Shown here: positions 1 to 11,960 of the stretch, one piece after another
Position numbering within the stretch: the stretch's first letter is position 1
How the letters are laid out: each line of letters begins with the position of its first letter
From: Omphiscola glabra
Lineage: Eukaryota > Mollusca > Gastropoda > Lymnaeidae
NCBI GenBank assembly: GCA_964017045.1
Contig: OZ024807.1
Span: 7,979,481 to 8,043,480 of the forward strand
DNA length: 64,000 bases
Direction: 5' to 3'
The notes under the pieces: generated by a model
What the model saw: only the letters and a program-made list of their open reading frames with translations
Told to the model about the DNA's origin: nothing
Databases searched by the model: none
Translations under genes and position numbers: made by a program

Positions 1-984
1 ATTACCTGCAAATATCAAGTTTTCATCGAATCACTGGTAAACAAAATCTGAGGTGAAGTGATGGATTAATAGATTGTTGATGCAGAGGCAGGTGGGAGGG
101 GGGTGTCTGTGAGTGTAAGCGATTAGTCATCGATCGGTCTGTCTGAAAGGATGAAGTGCGTCATGCCAGAGACTTAAATGGCGACCACAAAAAGGACAAT
201 TATTACTTTTGTTTTAAAAATATTTTTCTGTGCGGTAATAAAAATTAATCCTAGCCTCGCATCATTACGATATACCAAACAATCGTGGTCCCGTCGAGCC
301 GCTGGCAATAAATCCAAACTATGTCTTTAAACCAAAACCACATGCAGGATTAGCTGTTTGAAAGTACGGTGGATAGTATGGTGGATTTAAAAATTTAAAC
401 TCTTGAGTTGCGACGTCTTATGAACCACGTGACATACTCAGTTTAAATATAAACATTTGTATCCAGTTTCAATGTATTCGAAAACATGTATGCGTTCATA
501 TGTTGCGCTTGATTGCAGCAAACTTGAATCGTTAGATGATTGTCATAAAGTTGCTTTTGCAATATATATATATATTAAAGGGTGAATATTGCAAAACATA
601 TTTTTTAAACAAAATTTTTATCTGAAAGTTTTGCGACATCAGTGTCGGAATAAAGCAAGCATAACGGCGTGCAGATACTTTAAGTAAGATTTTAAATAAT
701 GGTGCATGTATTAGACATGAGAATTGTGCACGAAGAAGACATAGCAACTATGTGATGGAAGGAGACATGAACGATATTGAGGCAGGTCTTAGAAGTTACA
801 ATTAGATAATTAAGTACGAATTGAAATGGATCTATTATTTTAAAACTCATAAATTGTACATTTAGGGCTGATGAAATGGAGACATTTTCTTATTAATTTC
901 CTTAACAAAGATCGAATAATCTTCTCGACTTATCAACGCAGCCCACAATATCTTCTTGCAGAGAATACATACATACTTCTAATG
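1..984. repeat. Repeat A, copy 1 (985-bp direct repeat)
   Basis: This block recurs almost base for base at 2547-3531. The differences I see are a few substitutions (for example near 146 and around 605) and one extra A in the second copy. It contains a short TA run near 560-575 and no credible coding sequence; the small open frames on the minus strand are duplicated along with the block. A third, clearly diverged copy of its first part lies at about 26430-26830, and its last 130 bp resemble 19640-19800. The left end is cut by the window edge. Confidence 0.9.
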
Positions 985-995
985 TACTTTATATA

Positions 996-1496
996 TATAA
1001 ATGAAAATTTAATATTATAACTAATAGTAAACGAACAGATATTTCTCGATTTTTTAAAACAGAGTTAAGCTTTTTTTTTTTAAAAAAACAAACCGAGGTC
1101 CTGTCTAAAAAATAGACAGGGCAATTATCGATCTCGTTATCTAAACCAAACACAATTAAGTTTAAAAGGAAATAATTGTTCGTATGCAAACATCAAACTT
1201 TTATTTGAGTCCCTTTTCAACAAAATCTGAGATGGCTTGAAACAACAGCGACTGTACTAGTTAACATTGGCCTGCTCAAAAGTTTCAGATTTCAACGTCA
1301 TCATTACATGTGGTCGAATTAAAGACCTTTTAATTTAGAGGTCAATTTTGAAAGTAATGACGATGGTAGAGAACGTTGTGTAGCAGTTTCCTTTCCTATT
1401 AACGCATGGAACCAAAAAGATGAAATAAAATGGAACATTGTCAACAATACTTGTCTGTGAAATTGAAGGGATATTTAGTCATGATTCTTTTAAACT
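996..1496. repeat. Repeat B, copy 1 (about 500 bp)
   Basis: The stretch matches 6038-6537 at a constant offset of about 5041 bases with only scattered differences. Both copies begin just after a TA-dinucleotide run and both end at the same TTTTAAACT. No coding capacity is seen. High identity in otherwise diverged surroundings implies a recent duplication, or an assembly effect. Confidence 0.85.
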
Positions 1497-2546
1497 AGTA
1501 TGTTATGCCTGGCATGGCTGATTGTCCGTAAAATAAGGGGTGAAAATTACTTATTTTAAAAAAATTAGAAAATTGATTTTAGTGAGTTTAATAGAAATAC
1601 TACTTTGGACAACTGATTGATGTTTGAGGCTTAAAATAATTGTGTAGAAAATCGAACTTGTTAACACTTTAAGAAAAGAAATTGATTATTTTAGAAAACC
1701 ATGCCTTAGATCCCTGAAAAAAAAATGTACTTATGCAAAGATCAATTATTTATTTTCAGATCATATTAAACTGGGAAACTCAATTATCATACATAGAAAA
1801 GAAACAATATGTCAGAACTGTTACTTATAGATTTTCGGTTTCTAATTTTTTCTCTCCAAATTTTAATAATCTGAACTTGTAACTTTGAACACAGCAGATA
1901 AAGTCTGAAATCATGACCCGGGTTTAATGACCTTCACCTCTTTACTTCGAAATGTGCAACACCTCTATGCTTGAAAAGAAAACTACTGCATTTTAAAGTT
2001 AGTATATCTTTGACTCGAAGCTGGCAACGTAAAATGAAGGGTTCCTTATACAAATTTGTAGGTAGAACATTGGCGTGCGATTAGAAGGATTGGCATTAAT
2101 AGATAAAGAAACGTTTTAATAATCACATTCGTGTTAGGAAACCCATTAAATAAATTTAGCAAATACGAGAATACCCGCCTAAAGGGTCATTCAATGTGTT
2201 TCTATTTACGTTCTCCGATGAGAAAAATATTATATCTTTTGATTTTTCTAAAAAACCGTTGATCGTTGGATGGATTAAAAAGATAAAATGAATAGTTTTA
2301 TATAATATATAAATATGTATATTTATTTATATATTTTTAATAATAAAATATTTTTATAATTTAAAGTACCCACACAAAAATTAGCGATCTTAACTTTAAA
2401 ATCGAGTATGGTGTATTTATTGTAAAAAAGAAAAAAACAAAATACTTGAGGAGGAGCCGTCTAACCATACAATGATTAGACAGGGTAAACATCGATCTTG
2501 TTGATTTAAACCAATCACAAGATATATTTAAGCAAAAAAATAATGG
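1497..2546. repeat. Mosaic of repeat E and repeat G fragments
   Basis: About 1497-1800 is a partial copy of repeat E (compare 4140-4460, 8790-9090 and 20490-20720). About 1850-2546 is repeat G (compare 5560-6030 and 25735-26440). AT-rich, TA-rich near 2300-2350. No gene is seen. Confidence 0.7.
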
Positions 2547-3531
2547 ATTACCTGCAAATATCAAGTTTTCATCGAATCACTGGTAAACAAAATCTGAGGT
2601 GAAGTGATGGATTAATAGATTGTTGATGCAGAGGCAGGTGGGAGGGGGGTGTCTGTGAGTGTAAGCGATACGTCATCGATCGGTCTGTCTGAAAGGATGA
2701 AGTGCGTCATGCCAGAGACTTAAATGGCGACCACAAAAAAGGACAATTATTACTTTTGTTTTAAAAATATTTTTCTGTGCGGTAATAAAAATTAATCCTA
2801 GCCTCGCATCATTACGATATACCAAACAATCGTGGTCCCGTCGAGCCGCTGGCAATAAATCCAAACTATGTCTTTAAACCAAAACCACATGCAGGATTAG
2901 CTGTTTGAAAGTACGGTGGATAGTATGGTGGATTTAAAAATTTAAACTCTTGAGTTGTGACGTCTTATGAACCACGTGACATACTCAGTTTAAATATAAA
3001 CATTTGTATCCAGTTTCAATGTATTCGAAAACATGTATGCGTTCATATGTTGCGCTTGATTGCAGCAAACTTGAATCGTTAGATGATTGTCATAAAGTTG
3101 CTTTTGCAATATATATATATATTAAAGGGTGAATATTGCAAAACATATTTTTTAAGTAAAATTTTTATCTGAAAGTTTTGCGACATCAGTGTCGGAATAA
3201 AGCAAGCATAACGGCGTGCAGATACTTTAAGTAAGATTTTAAATAATGGTGCATGTATTAGACATGAGAATTGTGCACGAAGAAGACATAGCAACTATGT
3301 GTTGGAAGGAGACATGAACGATATTGAGGCAGGACTTAGAAGTTACAATTAGATAATTAAGTACGAATTGAAATGGATCTATTATTTTAAAACTCATAAA
3401 TTGTACATTTAGGGCTGATGAAATGGAGACATTTTCTTATTAATTTCCTTAACAAAGATCGAATAATCTTCTCGTCTTATCAACGCAGCCCACAATATCT
3501 TCTTGCAGAGAATACATACATACTTCTAATG
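2547..3531. repeat. Repeat A, copy 2
   Basis: Near-identical second copy of 1-984. The match stops abruptly at the ACTTCTAATG shared with copy 1; here it continues into repeat D (3532 onward), whereas copy 1 continues into repeat B. Confidence 0.9.
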
Positions 3532-4100
3532 GCACTGAAATGCTTTTAAAAGAATAGGACACAGTGAAGAAGCTGTGCTAGGCACTCAGTTCTATTAATA
3601 AATTTTTATATTACATTTTTTTTACCTCTTAGTAAAATTCCATGTAAATAGAATAGCATTATTCTCTGTATTTAAAGAAAGTTCACGGTTTAACTTAATG
3701 ATTTGTTAAAAGATGAAATCCAAAATTTAAAACAAAATTCATTAAAACTGCTCTTTTATTCACTGATAAATTGAAAAAAAAAACACCTATAAATTATTCA
3801 ATTCGATTGATACAAAACGTATTAAGGAAACGAATTATCACGCAGGAACGGTGGATATGAAGCAAGCATGATTATAAGATTATTTTCGACTCTGTGAGTT
3901 TATAATCATCACAAAAGAAAAGAATCAAATCATTACAACAATGAAACCAAAAGACATCTATGAAAAATGGCTTCCGAGAATCACGTTATTGTGGTTCCTT
4001 GGGGCGAGATTGTAATGTGGTTTGAGAGTACAAGAAGGCCATTGACGACAACTGGACAATTTCTTCACATTTATTACGTATATTAAAGGTTTAAAAAAAT
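3532..4100. repeat. Repeat D, copy 1
   Basis: Diverged but colinear with about 8060-8700 and 19790-20385. Shared landmarks include AAATGGCT(G/T)CC followed by GAG/TAG and AGTCAC-like sequence, and a GCGAGAT(T/C)GTA motif before a run of TTTATTAC. Follows an A-type tail here and at 19790, so A-D adjacency is ancestral. No conserved open frame. Confidence 0.7.
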
Positions 4101-4129
4101 ATATTTATATTTTCCAAAGCTACACTTAT

Positions 4130-4735
4130 AAGGTGCAAAAGAATAATAGTATGCGACGCCTGTCGTGGCTGATTGCACATAAAGATAAGGCGGGAAAAAA
4201 TTGCATGTTTGAAACATTTAGAAAATGTTGGTTAGTGTGCTCACTAGAAATACTCCTATAGACCCCAAACTGATTTAGCGGCTTAAAATCAAATTGAGAA
4301 AAATTTGAATTTTAAAAACACTTTTGGAAAACGCAACCATATATATGGGATTCTTTGTAAACATTGCATAAGACATCCTCACACCATTGACCTTTAACCA
4401 AAAAAAAAAAAAACTTATGCAAAAATGAATTATTTATTTTCAGTTCACATTAAACGGGAAAACTCAAAAAAAAATTTAATGACATTTTTTTGTTAATATC
4501 GGGTAATTAGTAAACTTGCTTTTTGTATGCATCAAAATGTATGCTATATGCCAATGAAAGGCATTGCTCAAAACCCCCCCCCCCTTTTTTTTCCCCAACG
4601 ATGTAAAACAAACGGTAATAACGAAACAGTTACCAAAGTAAAGCATCGAGTCTCGGTATTGAGTATCGAACACTGAAATCTAGGTGTATTTAAAAGTGTC
4701 GATAAAACGAACTACACAAGTAATTTTAATTAAGG
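4130..4735. repeat. Repeat E, copy 1
   Basis: Colinear with 8780-9460. It holds a C-run then T-run near 4575-4595 and, near 4648, a single GAGTCTCGGTATT. At the paralogous place in copy 2 the same motif is amplified to eleven 11-bp units (9274-9394). This copy gives the unexpanded state. Confidence 0.75.
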
Positions 4736-4899
4736 TCATGTTCATAATATACTGGTAGGTCGGATGCGTTACTCGCTTTTTGGTCCCTCGGTGTGGTAAG
4801 ATTTTTGAGTCCCTCACGGAAAAAATATATGGTCCTAGTTAACAAACATCACAAGTTAACAAACATCACAAGATAAGCTTATGTATATAAAAATTGCGG

Positions 4900-6037
4900 A
4901 ACAAAATCGTGTTTAAATAAATATTAAATCAGAATATCATAAAAACCTTATAAAATTGGGATTAATATGTTTACGTTTCAATTATCTGCTATTGTAGCTT
5001 CAAATAAAAAATTCTTTAAAATCACGAATTTCTTAGAATGTAAAATTTAATAGAAATTAAGGTCACAATTTCTTTTTCTTTTTTTAAAGTTTACATTTAA
5101 AAAGTAAATTTCAAACTATTTTATAAATTGTATTCTATGGTATGTCACCGATTAAATTTCAATCACACTCCCCCCTCCCCCCATATTTTTGTTACAGGTT
5201 ATACATAATATAAATAGAAGTTTATCAAATAACGACGTCGTGATATAATCTCCAAGCCATTGATACGATTTCAAGTCATAATATGACGAAGGCTAAAAGC
5301 TACTGCAGATGTGATTTCTGGATGCTAATAAAACTATTTGCTGACATAAAAATCATGTTTCTAGCAATCGTTTAGATTAAAATAGTCTCCGAAATACGAT
5401 TAATTTATGTATTACTTTGACTAAGATCTCGTTCTGTCTCGATCTCATTCTGTCATCCAATGTCTTCGCTTACATTTATCCTACTGAAGATAAAAACAAT
5501 GTGTAAGAGCTGACATTAATAGATGTTGGGTCTTTTAAAAAAAATGTATTTAATTTAATTTTATTTTTTTTTAAATTTAAATAATTCGAATTTGCAACCA
5601 TTAAACGCAACCGCTTGACACTCTGGACACAGGACCTAGGTGTCACGACCTTCACCCCTTTACTGCTAAATATGCCATACATATGTGCTTTAAACGAAAA
5701 CGACGGCATTTTAACGTTAGTATATTTTTGACTCGAAGCTGGATACGTAAATTAAAGGTTCATCATGCAAGTGCAACGTTCGAAAATTGGTCAGCGGCTG
5801 GCAGGGTTGTCTTTAAAGCGTAAAGAAACTTTTGTAATAATGGGTTTAATTACACTTCTTTTAGGATACCCCATTTTTAAATTTACTAAATCCGAGAATT
5901 CCCCTTTAGGTACATTACACGTGTTTCTATTTAAGTTGCCAAAAAAGACGAAATCGTACTTTTTTTTTTCTTCTGATCATCGTTCTTTCGATTGCAAAGA
6001 TAAAAGGGATTATTTAAAATATATATATATATATATA
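4900..6037. repeat. Repeats F and G (copy with no insert)
   Basis: Colinear with 24420-24925 plus 25656-26260, so it gives the state without the roughly 730-bp insert found there at 24926-25655. The open frame of 93 codons at 5765-6046 is not preserved in the paralogues and is probably chance. Confidence 0.7.
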
Positions 6038-6537
6038 TATAAATGAATTTTTAATATTATAACTAATAGTACACGAAATGATATTTCTCGATTTTTTAAA
6101 ACTGAGTTAAGCATGTTTTAAAAAAAACCAATCCGAGGTCCCGTCTAACAAATAGACAGGGCAATTATCGATCTCGTTGATCTAAACCAAACACAATTAA
6201 GTTTAAAAGGAAATAATTGTTCGTATGCAAACATCAAACTTTTATTTGAGTCCCTTTTCAACAAAATCTGAGATGGCTTGAAACAACAGCGACTGTACTA
6301 GTTAACATTGGCCTGCTCAAAAGTTTCAGATTTCAACGTCATCATTACATGTGGTCGAATTAAAGACCTTTTAATTTAGAGGTCAATTTTGAAAGTAATG
6401 ACGATGGTAGAGAACGTTGTGTAGCAGTTTCCTTTCCTATTAACGCATGGAACCAAAAAGATAAAATAAAATGGAACATTGTCAACAATACTTGTCTGTG
6501 AAATTGAAGGGATATTTAGTCATGATTCTTTTAAACT
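6038..6537. repeat. Repeat B, copy 2
   Basis: Near-identical to 996-1496. It ends directly in front of the GRL101-like pseudogene segment. Confidence 0.85.
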
Positions 6538-6639
6538 GAAGGATAAAATACCAAAAAGAGAGGGATGTCGTCCACATGAAAGCAAAGATGTAATAAAACA
6601 CCTCGGGGGAAAAGCACGTCGAAGGCTGGGGGATGTTCC

Positions 6640-7985
6640 ACTGTCATGATGACGATGACAGCGTTTTAACTTTTAGATTAGTTTGTGATGGATTTAGGAA
6701 TTGCAATAATGGAAAGGACGAACAATAGTGTCCAACGCTATCATTAAAAGAAAGGCAAAGGAGCCATTATTGTGTTAATCCAAATGGACTAGATGCCTCT
6801 CCCACCCGGACATCCATCCCCGCAGAAGCACGCTGTAATTATATTAAAGATTGTCCAGACAACAGTATTGAGCAAGGGTGTAATGGAGGTTTGGGTAGAC
6901 AGTGCAAAGTTTGTACGTGTATCCCTGGTCACTGGTTATCCAGTGACCATGATGACTGCCATCTACACCAAGGAATCAATACAAAAGTTCTTTTTTTAAA
7001 TATATCTTATCCCAGTAAGTTTCAGTGCTCTGGGTTGGTTGACTATAATAATGAAATAAGTTTCTGTGATGAAAAAAACCACATGGGAAAATTACTTAAA
7101 GCACAAACTAATTATAAAAGCTATAACAGAAATTTAGAGTGGTCACCAAAATTTTTGTATGTAAAAGGCATTGACGGACGTCCTATAGGTCACCAAAACA
7201 GATATTATCTGACAGAATGTAACTTGTTTCAACGTCCTGAGGGATTTTGAAAGTGCCCCTCCTCTTATTGTGTCCCCGTAAATTATTTCTTTGACTGTCC
7301 GTTCGGTGAAGATGAAGTCACCAGCTTCCAGATGTTTCATAAATAATACATGTTTTTTCTTTGTTGGGAATCATTTATTTTCATCGACATCGTACACATA
7401 CGTGACGGTGCTCCTCAATGTCCTTACGGGGAGGATGAAACGTATTGTAACTTCACATGTCCAGCTGGCTTTAAGTGCAATGGGCAGGCTGTTGAAGTTG
7501 GTAACCATTCATTAGTCTCCGAAATAAAGTTTTTAAATATTTTTGACATAAAAACAAAATTTTTAAATCTCTCCGGCATCGACTTTTCCAAATTAAACGA
7601 AATCTTTAATTTTTCCAAACATGCTTGAGATCCACGCTTCAAACTGTAACCTTGTAGATCTTGGTGGTTTATTTCTAAGTGAATATGAAAACCATTACCT
7701 ATACACCGTAAAATTGGTCTACAACAATCTCAAGGTGTTAAATAATTTTGTCACATAATAAGCAACTTTCTGAAATCGGCTTCTATAGTGCCTTGTCACC
7801 AAAACTGCAAAGACTTGATTTGACTTTTACGGGAATTTCATCTCTTCGATTGTTTATATTAGAAAATAACAATTCATTAAAATTCTTAAATATTAGTCAC
7901 TCAAATTTAGTTAAACTTGGTTATTTTTTTTCAATTCATAAAACATTTACGTCTAGAGAGTTTAAATCTAGAGAATACATCACAA
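6640..7985 (+). pseudogene. GRL101-like receptor fragment: LDLa modules then leucine-rich repeats, decayed
   Basis: Conceptual translation shows several LDL-receptor class A cores. One is near 6679-6730 (CDGFRNCNNGKDE, then an in-frame TAG at 6726-6728). A cysteine-spaced segment lies near 6830-6890. Another (FDCPFGEDE) is near 7250-7320, after a TGA at 7248-7250. A fourth (CPYGEDETYC, then CPAGFKC) is at about 7410-7490. Leucine-rich-repeat sequence follows from 7500 to 7985 (LQRLDLTFTGISSL, LKFLNISHSNLVKLG), broken by a TGA at 7626-7628 and a frame change near 7745. This order is that of the molluscan GRL101 class, in which LDLa and LRR ectodomains precede a rhodopsin-type seven-helix domain; no transmembrane part is found here. 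Established: the GRL101 architecture. Inferred: family membership and loss of function. Splicing out some of the stops cannot be excluded, but the frameshift inside the LRR block argues for a pseudogene. Confidence 0.75.
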
Positions 7986-8059
7986 AGTGAAGAGAAAAAT
8001 GATCAAGATTTTAAAAATCAGTATCGGTTCGTTCCTACCCGTATTTAGATCACTATAAA

Positions 8060-8700
8060 TACTGCTGTCATCAAATTGCTACTGGTGTCACACCTAAACA
8101 CGCGTGCCACGCACCTCCAGATCTATTCTCTTCACGTGAAGACTGAGTTATGCACACAAAAAAAGTTATATGCAATTTCTTTTTCGAAATGTGATTATTT
8201 ACCTTTATTTAAACTCATAGTAATGTGCCGTGTTAAAAAAAATGTAAATATTCTCTGTTTTCAAAGAAAGTTTATGGTTTAGTTTCATGTTTTTTAAACG
8301 ATGACATACAACTTTTTTTTTTGTTTAATCTTAAAACTTTTTTTTGATCCTCAATACATTTAAACAATATATAAAAGAATCAAGTCGATTGATACAAAAA
8401 TATCAAGTAAACGAATTATCACACGGGGTAAAGTGGATATGAATCAAACATGATCGTAAGATTCCCTTAGTCTCCGTGAGTTTATGCCTATCACACTATC
8501 CACGACATTGTGTCTGTACAACAACGAACGCAAAGGCATCTATGAAAAAATGGCTGCCGAGAGTCACATTGTTGAAGGTCTTTGTGGCGAGATCGTACCT
8601 CGGTTTGAGATTACAAGAAGGCGATTGGTGACAACTGGGCTATTTCTTTACATTTATTACTTATTTTATGCAGTTTTTAATTTTTTAAATTATATATAAA
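8060..8700. repeat. Repeat D, copy 2
   Basis: Diverged paralogue of 3532-4100, lying just after the receptor pseudogene. The 71-codon frame at 8484-8699 is open only here and is not conserved in the other two copies. Confidence 0.65.
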
Positions 8701-8779
8701 CATGTTTCGAAACAAAATTCTAAGGTATTAACTAATTTTAAAAAAAAAATTAAATTTGTTTCCAAAGCTACGATTATCA

Positions 8780-9460
8780 TGGACATGGGAATACTAGTAT
8801 GTTATGCCTGGCATGGCTGATTGGGCATGAAAATATGGGGTGAAAATTACATATTTTAAAAATTAAGAAAATTTGGTTTAATGACTTCAATAGAAATACT
8901 ACTATGGATAACTAATTGATTTCAGTGGCTTAAAATTATTGTGAGAAAATTGAATTTTAGTCACTTTAGGATAGCAAATCTGTTTATAAGAGATTTTTTT
9001 TTAAACATAACTTAAGCCCCTTGAAAAAAATATACTTATGCAAAGATTAATTATTTATTTTCAGATCATATTAAATGGGGAAACTCAATAAAAAAATTGT
9101 ATGACTGCTTTTCGCTAATTGCGGGTAATTTATAAACTTTATTTTTGTCTATAGCAAAATGTATGCTAAATGTCGAAGGTATGTCTTTACTAACCTTCTC
9201 CCCCACAACCCCCCCCCCCCCCCGATGTTAACCAAACGGTAACAAGGAAAGAGTTACCCAATATAAAACATCGACTCTCGATATAGTCTCGGTGTAGTCT
9301 CTGTGAAGTCTCGGTGCATTCTCGGTATAGTCTCTGTGAAGTCTCGGTGTAGTCTCGGTGTAATCTTGGAAAAGTCTCGGTATAGTGTCGGTGTGGAGTA
9401 TCGAACATTGAAATCTAGTTGTATTGATTAGTGTCGATAAAATTAAGTAAACAATTGCTT
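8780..9460. repeat. Repeat E, copy 2
   Basis: Paralogue of 4130-4735, with a C-run near 9209-9224 and an internal 11-bp tandem array (separate entry). The flanks on both sides of the array (TAAAACATCG before, GAGTATCGAACA after) are present in copy 1. Confidence 0.75.
9274..9394. repeat. 11-bp minisatellite, eleven units
   Basis: The unit is AGTCTCGGTGT and variants. The array spans 121 bp, eleven units with no length change. It lies inside repeat E copy 2; copy 1 has a single unit at the same place (near 4648). Confidence 0.9.
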
Positions 9461-10349
9461 TTAATCGAGTTTTTTTTAAATTTATTAATAATTATTTCAG
9501 TTCAGACACTTTACTGGGTTTTTGTCAATCGGTTGCGCAAAATATTGTTATGTCCCTCCCCGAAAACGTATGGACGAATCACAAATTAACAAACATCATA
9601 TGTTTCATAACAATAAGGAATTTGACGTTGTGAGTACGGAAAAGATCCATGTCTAGGCAGCACACACTGTGAGAGCAACATGAAAGAATTGTTAAGGGTT
9701 GCAGGTAAGTTATAGTGCTGTCTTTTTTTTTTTAATTCTTTCTTTGGAGACGTTTGTATCAATTGAAATATGCATATTTCTTGTTTGACAAAACTTAAAA
9801 ATAGTCACTTAAAGCATTCCAACTGTCACATTCTCACCGGATCCTTAACACCATTATGATCTCCCCCATCATCTCGTCAGTCGCCATTCAATAGCAATAC
9901 CGCTGCTATCATGGAGAGACAAACATGTTGATATGTGGGAGGTGGCGAGGGGGGGCGGACCCGGTGTGAGGGGGTGGGGGCGGACTCTGTGTGAGGTCGG
10001 GGGGAGGGCGGACCAGGTGTTCAAAAACTGCTCTCGGTTAAACCATTCTGCAATATACCCAGGTCAATTCAGGTGCAAAGGTTAATTATCTTTGCCTTCA
10101 AAACACCAGAAAATGAAGGTAAGTGTAATATTTTTTTTAAATAGGTGTGGGGTGGGGATGGTGCGAAGGTGATTATGCACGTCAGTGACCATGAATAAAA
10201 TAAAATATATTCCTAGTAGCGTTGACTCGGCTCTTTGCCGTACGGAAGAGAAACACCAAGGGGAGCACAGAAATTATTGCTACAAAACAAAACACAAAAA
10301 TAAAATATATCGCGATGGTTTGAATATTGTCACGGAAAAACAACAACAT
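9461..10349. other. Non-coding stretch with G-rich segment
   Basis: The beginning weakly resembles repeat F. About 9935-10015 is G-rich with several GGGGG runs on the plus strand and could in principle form a quadruplex. No gene is seen. Confidence 0.5.
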
Positions 10350-10716
10350 TGGAGCAATGAATTGGAGAAACGAATTGGTGCAATGAATCGGAGCAATGAA
10401 TTAGAGCAATGAATTGGAGCAACGAATTGTAGCAATGAATCGGAGCAATGAATTGGAGCAATGAATCGGAGCAATGAATTGGAGGAATGAATCGGAGCAA
10501 TGAATTGGAGCAATGAATTGGAGCAATGAATTGGAGCAATGAATTGAAGCAATGAATCGGTGCAATGAATTGGAGCAATGAATTGGTGCAATGAATCGGT
10601 GCAATGAATTTGAGCCATGAATTGGAGCGATGAATTAAAGCAACGAATTGGAGCAATGAATTGGATCAACGAATTGGAGCAACGAATTGGAGCAATGAAT
10701 TGGAGCAATGAACTTT
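10350..10716. repeat. 13-bp minisatellite, about 28 units
   Basis: The unit is GGAGCAATGAATT with T/C, G/T and A/G variants. Because 13 is not a multiple of three, all three minus-strand frames stay open with a 13-residue periodic peptide; these frames are by-products of the array. Confidence 0.9.
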
Positions 10717-11357
10717 TACAATGTTCAACGCTCGAATCGTCTATTCAACATTTTATTATAAGTACAGCAGGTTGATGAAGCTTAAGGGGAAGCGTCTTAA
10801 TTTGACAACACCTCTGCGCGTGTCAACATAGAAAGGCGTGTATTAATCAGCAAAAAAATTGTAGGAAAAAAAAAAACGTAGAAGAACTGCATCTGACAGC
10901 CTACCGGCTGTGCGAAAACATGTGTCGATCAACTTTGTAGTTGTTAATAGAATCGAGGAGTGACGGACGGTTAAAGTTGCCGGTGCTAAGGAGAAACAAC
11001 TACTTTGGTTGTTTAACGAATAATAATAATGAGCACACGTTGAAATTTTAGTGTGTCAAAAAAAAAGATTAGTATTTGTTTGTTTAAATCAAAATTCAGT
11101 GAAAAATGTCCATTTATATATATATTTTTTTTAAATTCGATAAACGTGAGAATAGTAACGATTTAGAGAACAATTAAAAACAAGAAAATAGTTTGCTAAC
11201 ATTGATAACTCCGTCAAAAAAAAACAACAAAAAAAACTTGGCGAAAAGAATTGTATCTTTACACTCCTGGGGATGACCAGGAGACCGGATTACTAAAATA
11301 GTAGTGATAAGCGCTCAAGTGCGATTGCGCCTGTGATTTCTCTTAGTACGAGATTTC

Positions 11358-11655
11358 CATATCCGCAAATTTGATCGAAAGAAATTTGGTCGACGGAAAA
11401 TTGATCGACGGAAATTTGATCGAACGGAAATTTGGTCGAATCTTTTTTTCAGTTCACACGTTAAAATTATCGTCAAATTTCTTTCTGAACGCATTATTTT
11501 GTTTTTCTATATTGTATAGTGCGTTCAAAAAGAAATTTGACGATAATTTTAACGTGTGAACTGAAAAAAAGATTCGACCAAATTTCCGTTCGATCAAATT
11601 ACCGTCGATCAATTTTCCGTCTACCAAATTTCTTTCGATCAAATTTCCGGTAATC
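11358..11655. mobile_element. Palindromic foldback MITE with 9-bp target duplication
   Basis: The two halves of this 298-bp element are inverted repeats of about 135 bp around a short AT-rich centre (near 11498-11515). The ends read inward as (C/G)AT..CC(G)..AAATTTGATCGAAAG. The identical 9-mer CGAGATTTC flanks it at 11349-11357 and 11656-11664. Other copies of the host repeat have this 9-mer once or a one-base variant (near 18011 and 23070) and no insert, so the insertion is directly documented. A 9-bp duplication fits Mutator-like elements; the superfamily is inferred from that length only. Confidence 0.88.
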
Positions 11656-11960
11656 CGAGATTTCGAGCTAGTAGTTGGACTACTTTTGACCAACCCCAAG
11701 CATTACTACTAACAATAATTTGTCGAGAGTGAAATATGTTCTCAGATGCAAACATTTATTTCGAGACATTCACTCATTTCGCTGACTGTAAATTGGTTTC
11801 ACCGATTCAGTTTTACGATATTATTCATTGACCTACATCTTGAACGATAATAATAATAAAAATTATTTTTTTCAAAGTGTAACTTCTTAAAATTTGTTTT
11901 TATTTGTTGTGCTTTTTGGGTGCTAGTTTTTTTTCCTCTGTTCCGCAGTTGATTTTGTAG

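Noticed and set aside
5765..6046. 93-codon plus-strand frame with a methionine start
   Set aside because: Lies in repeat G; the other copies of the repeat do not keep the frame, and it ends in a TA microsatellite.
10280..10708. 142-codon minus-strand frame (and two overlapping frames)
   Set aside because: All three frames of one strand are open because the 13-bp repeat contains no stop; no independent coding evidence.
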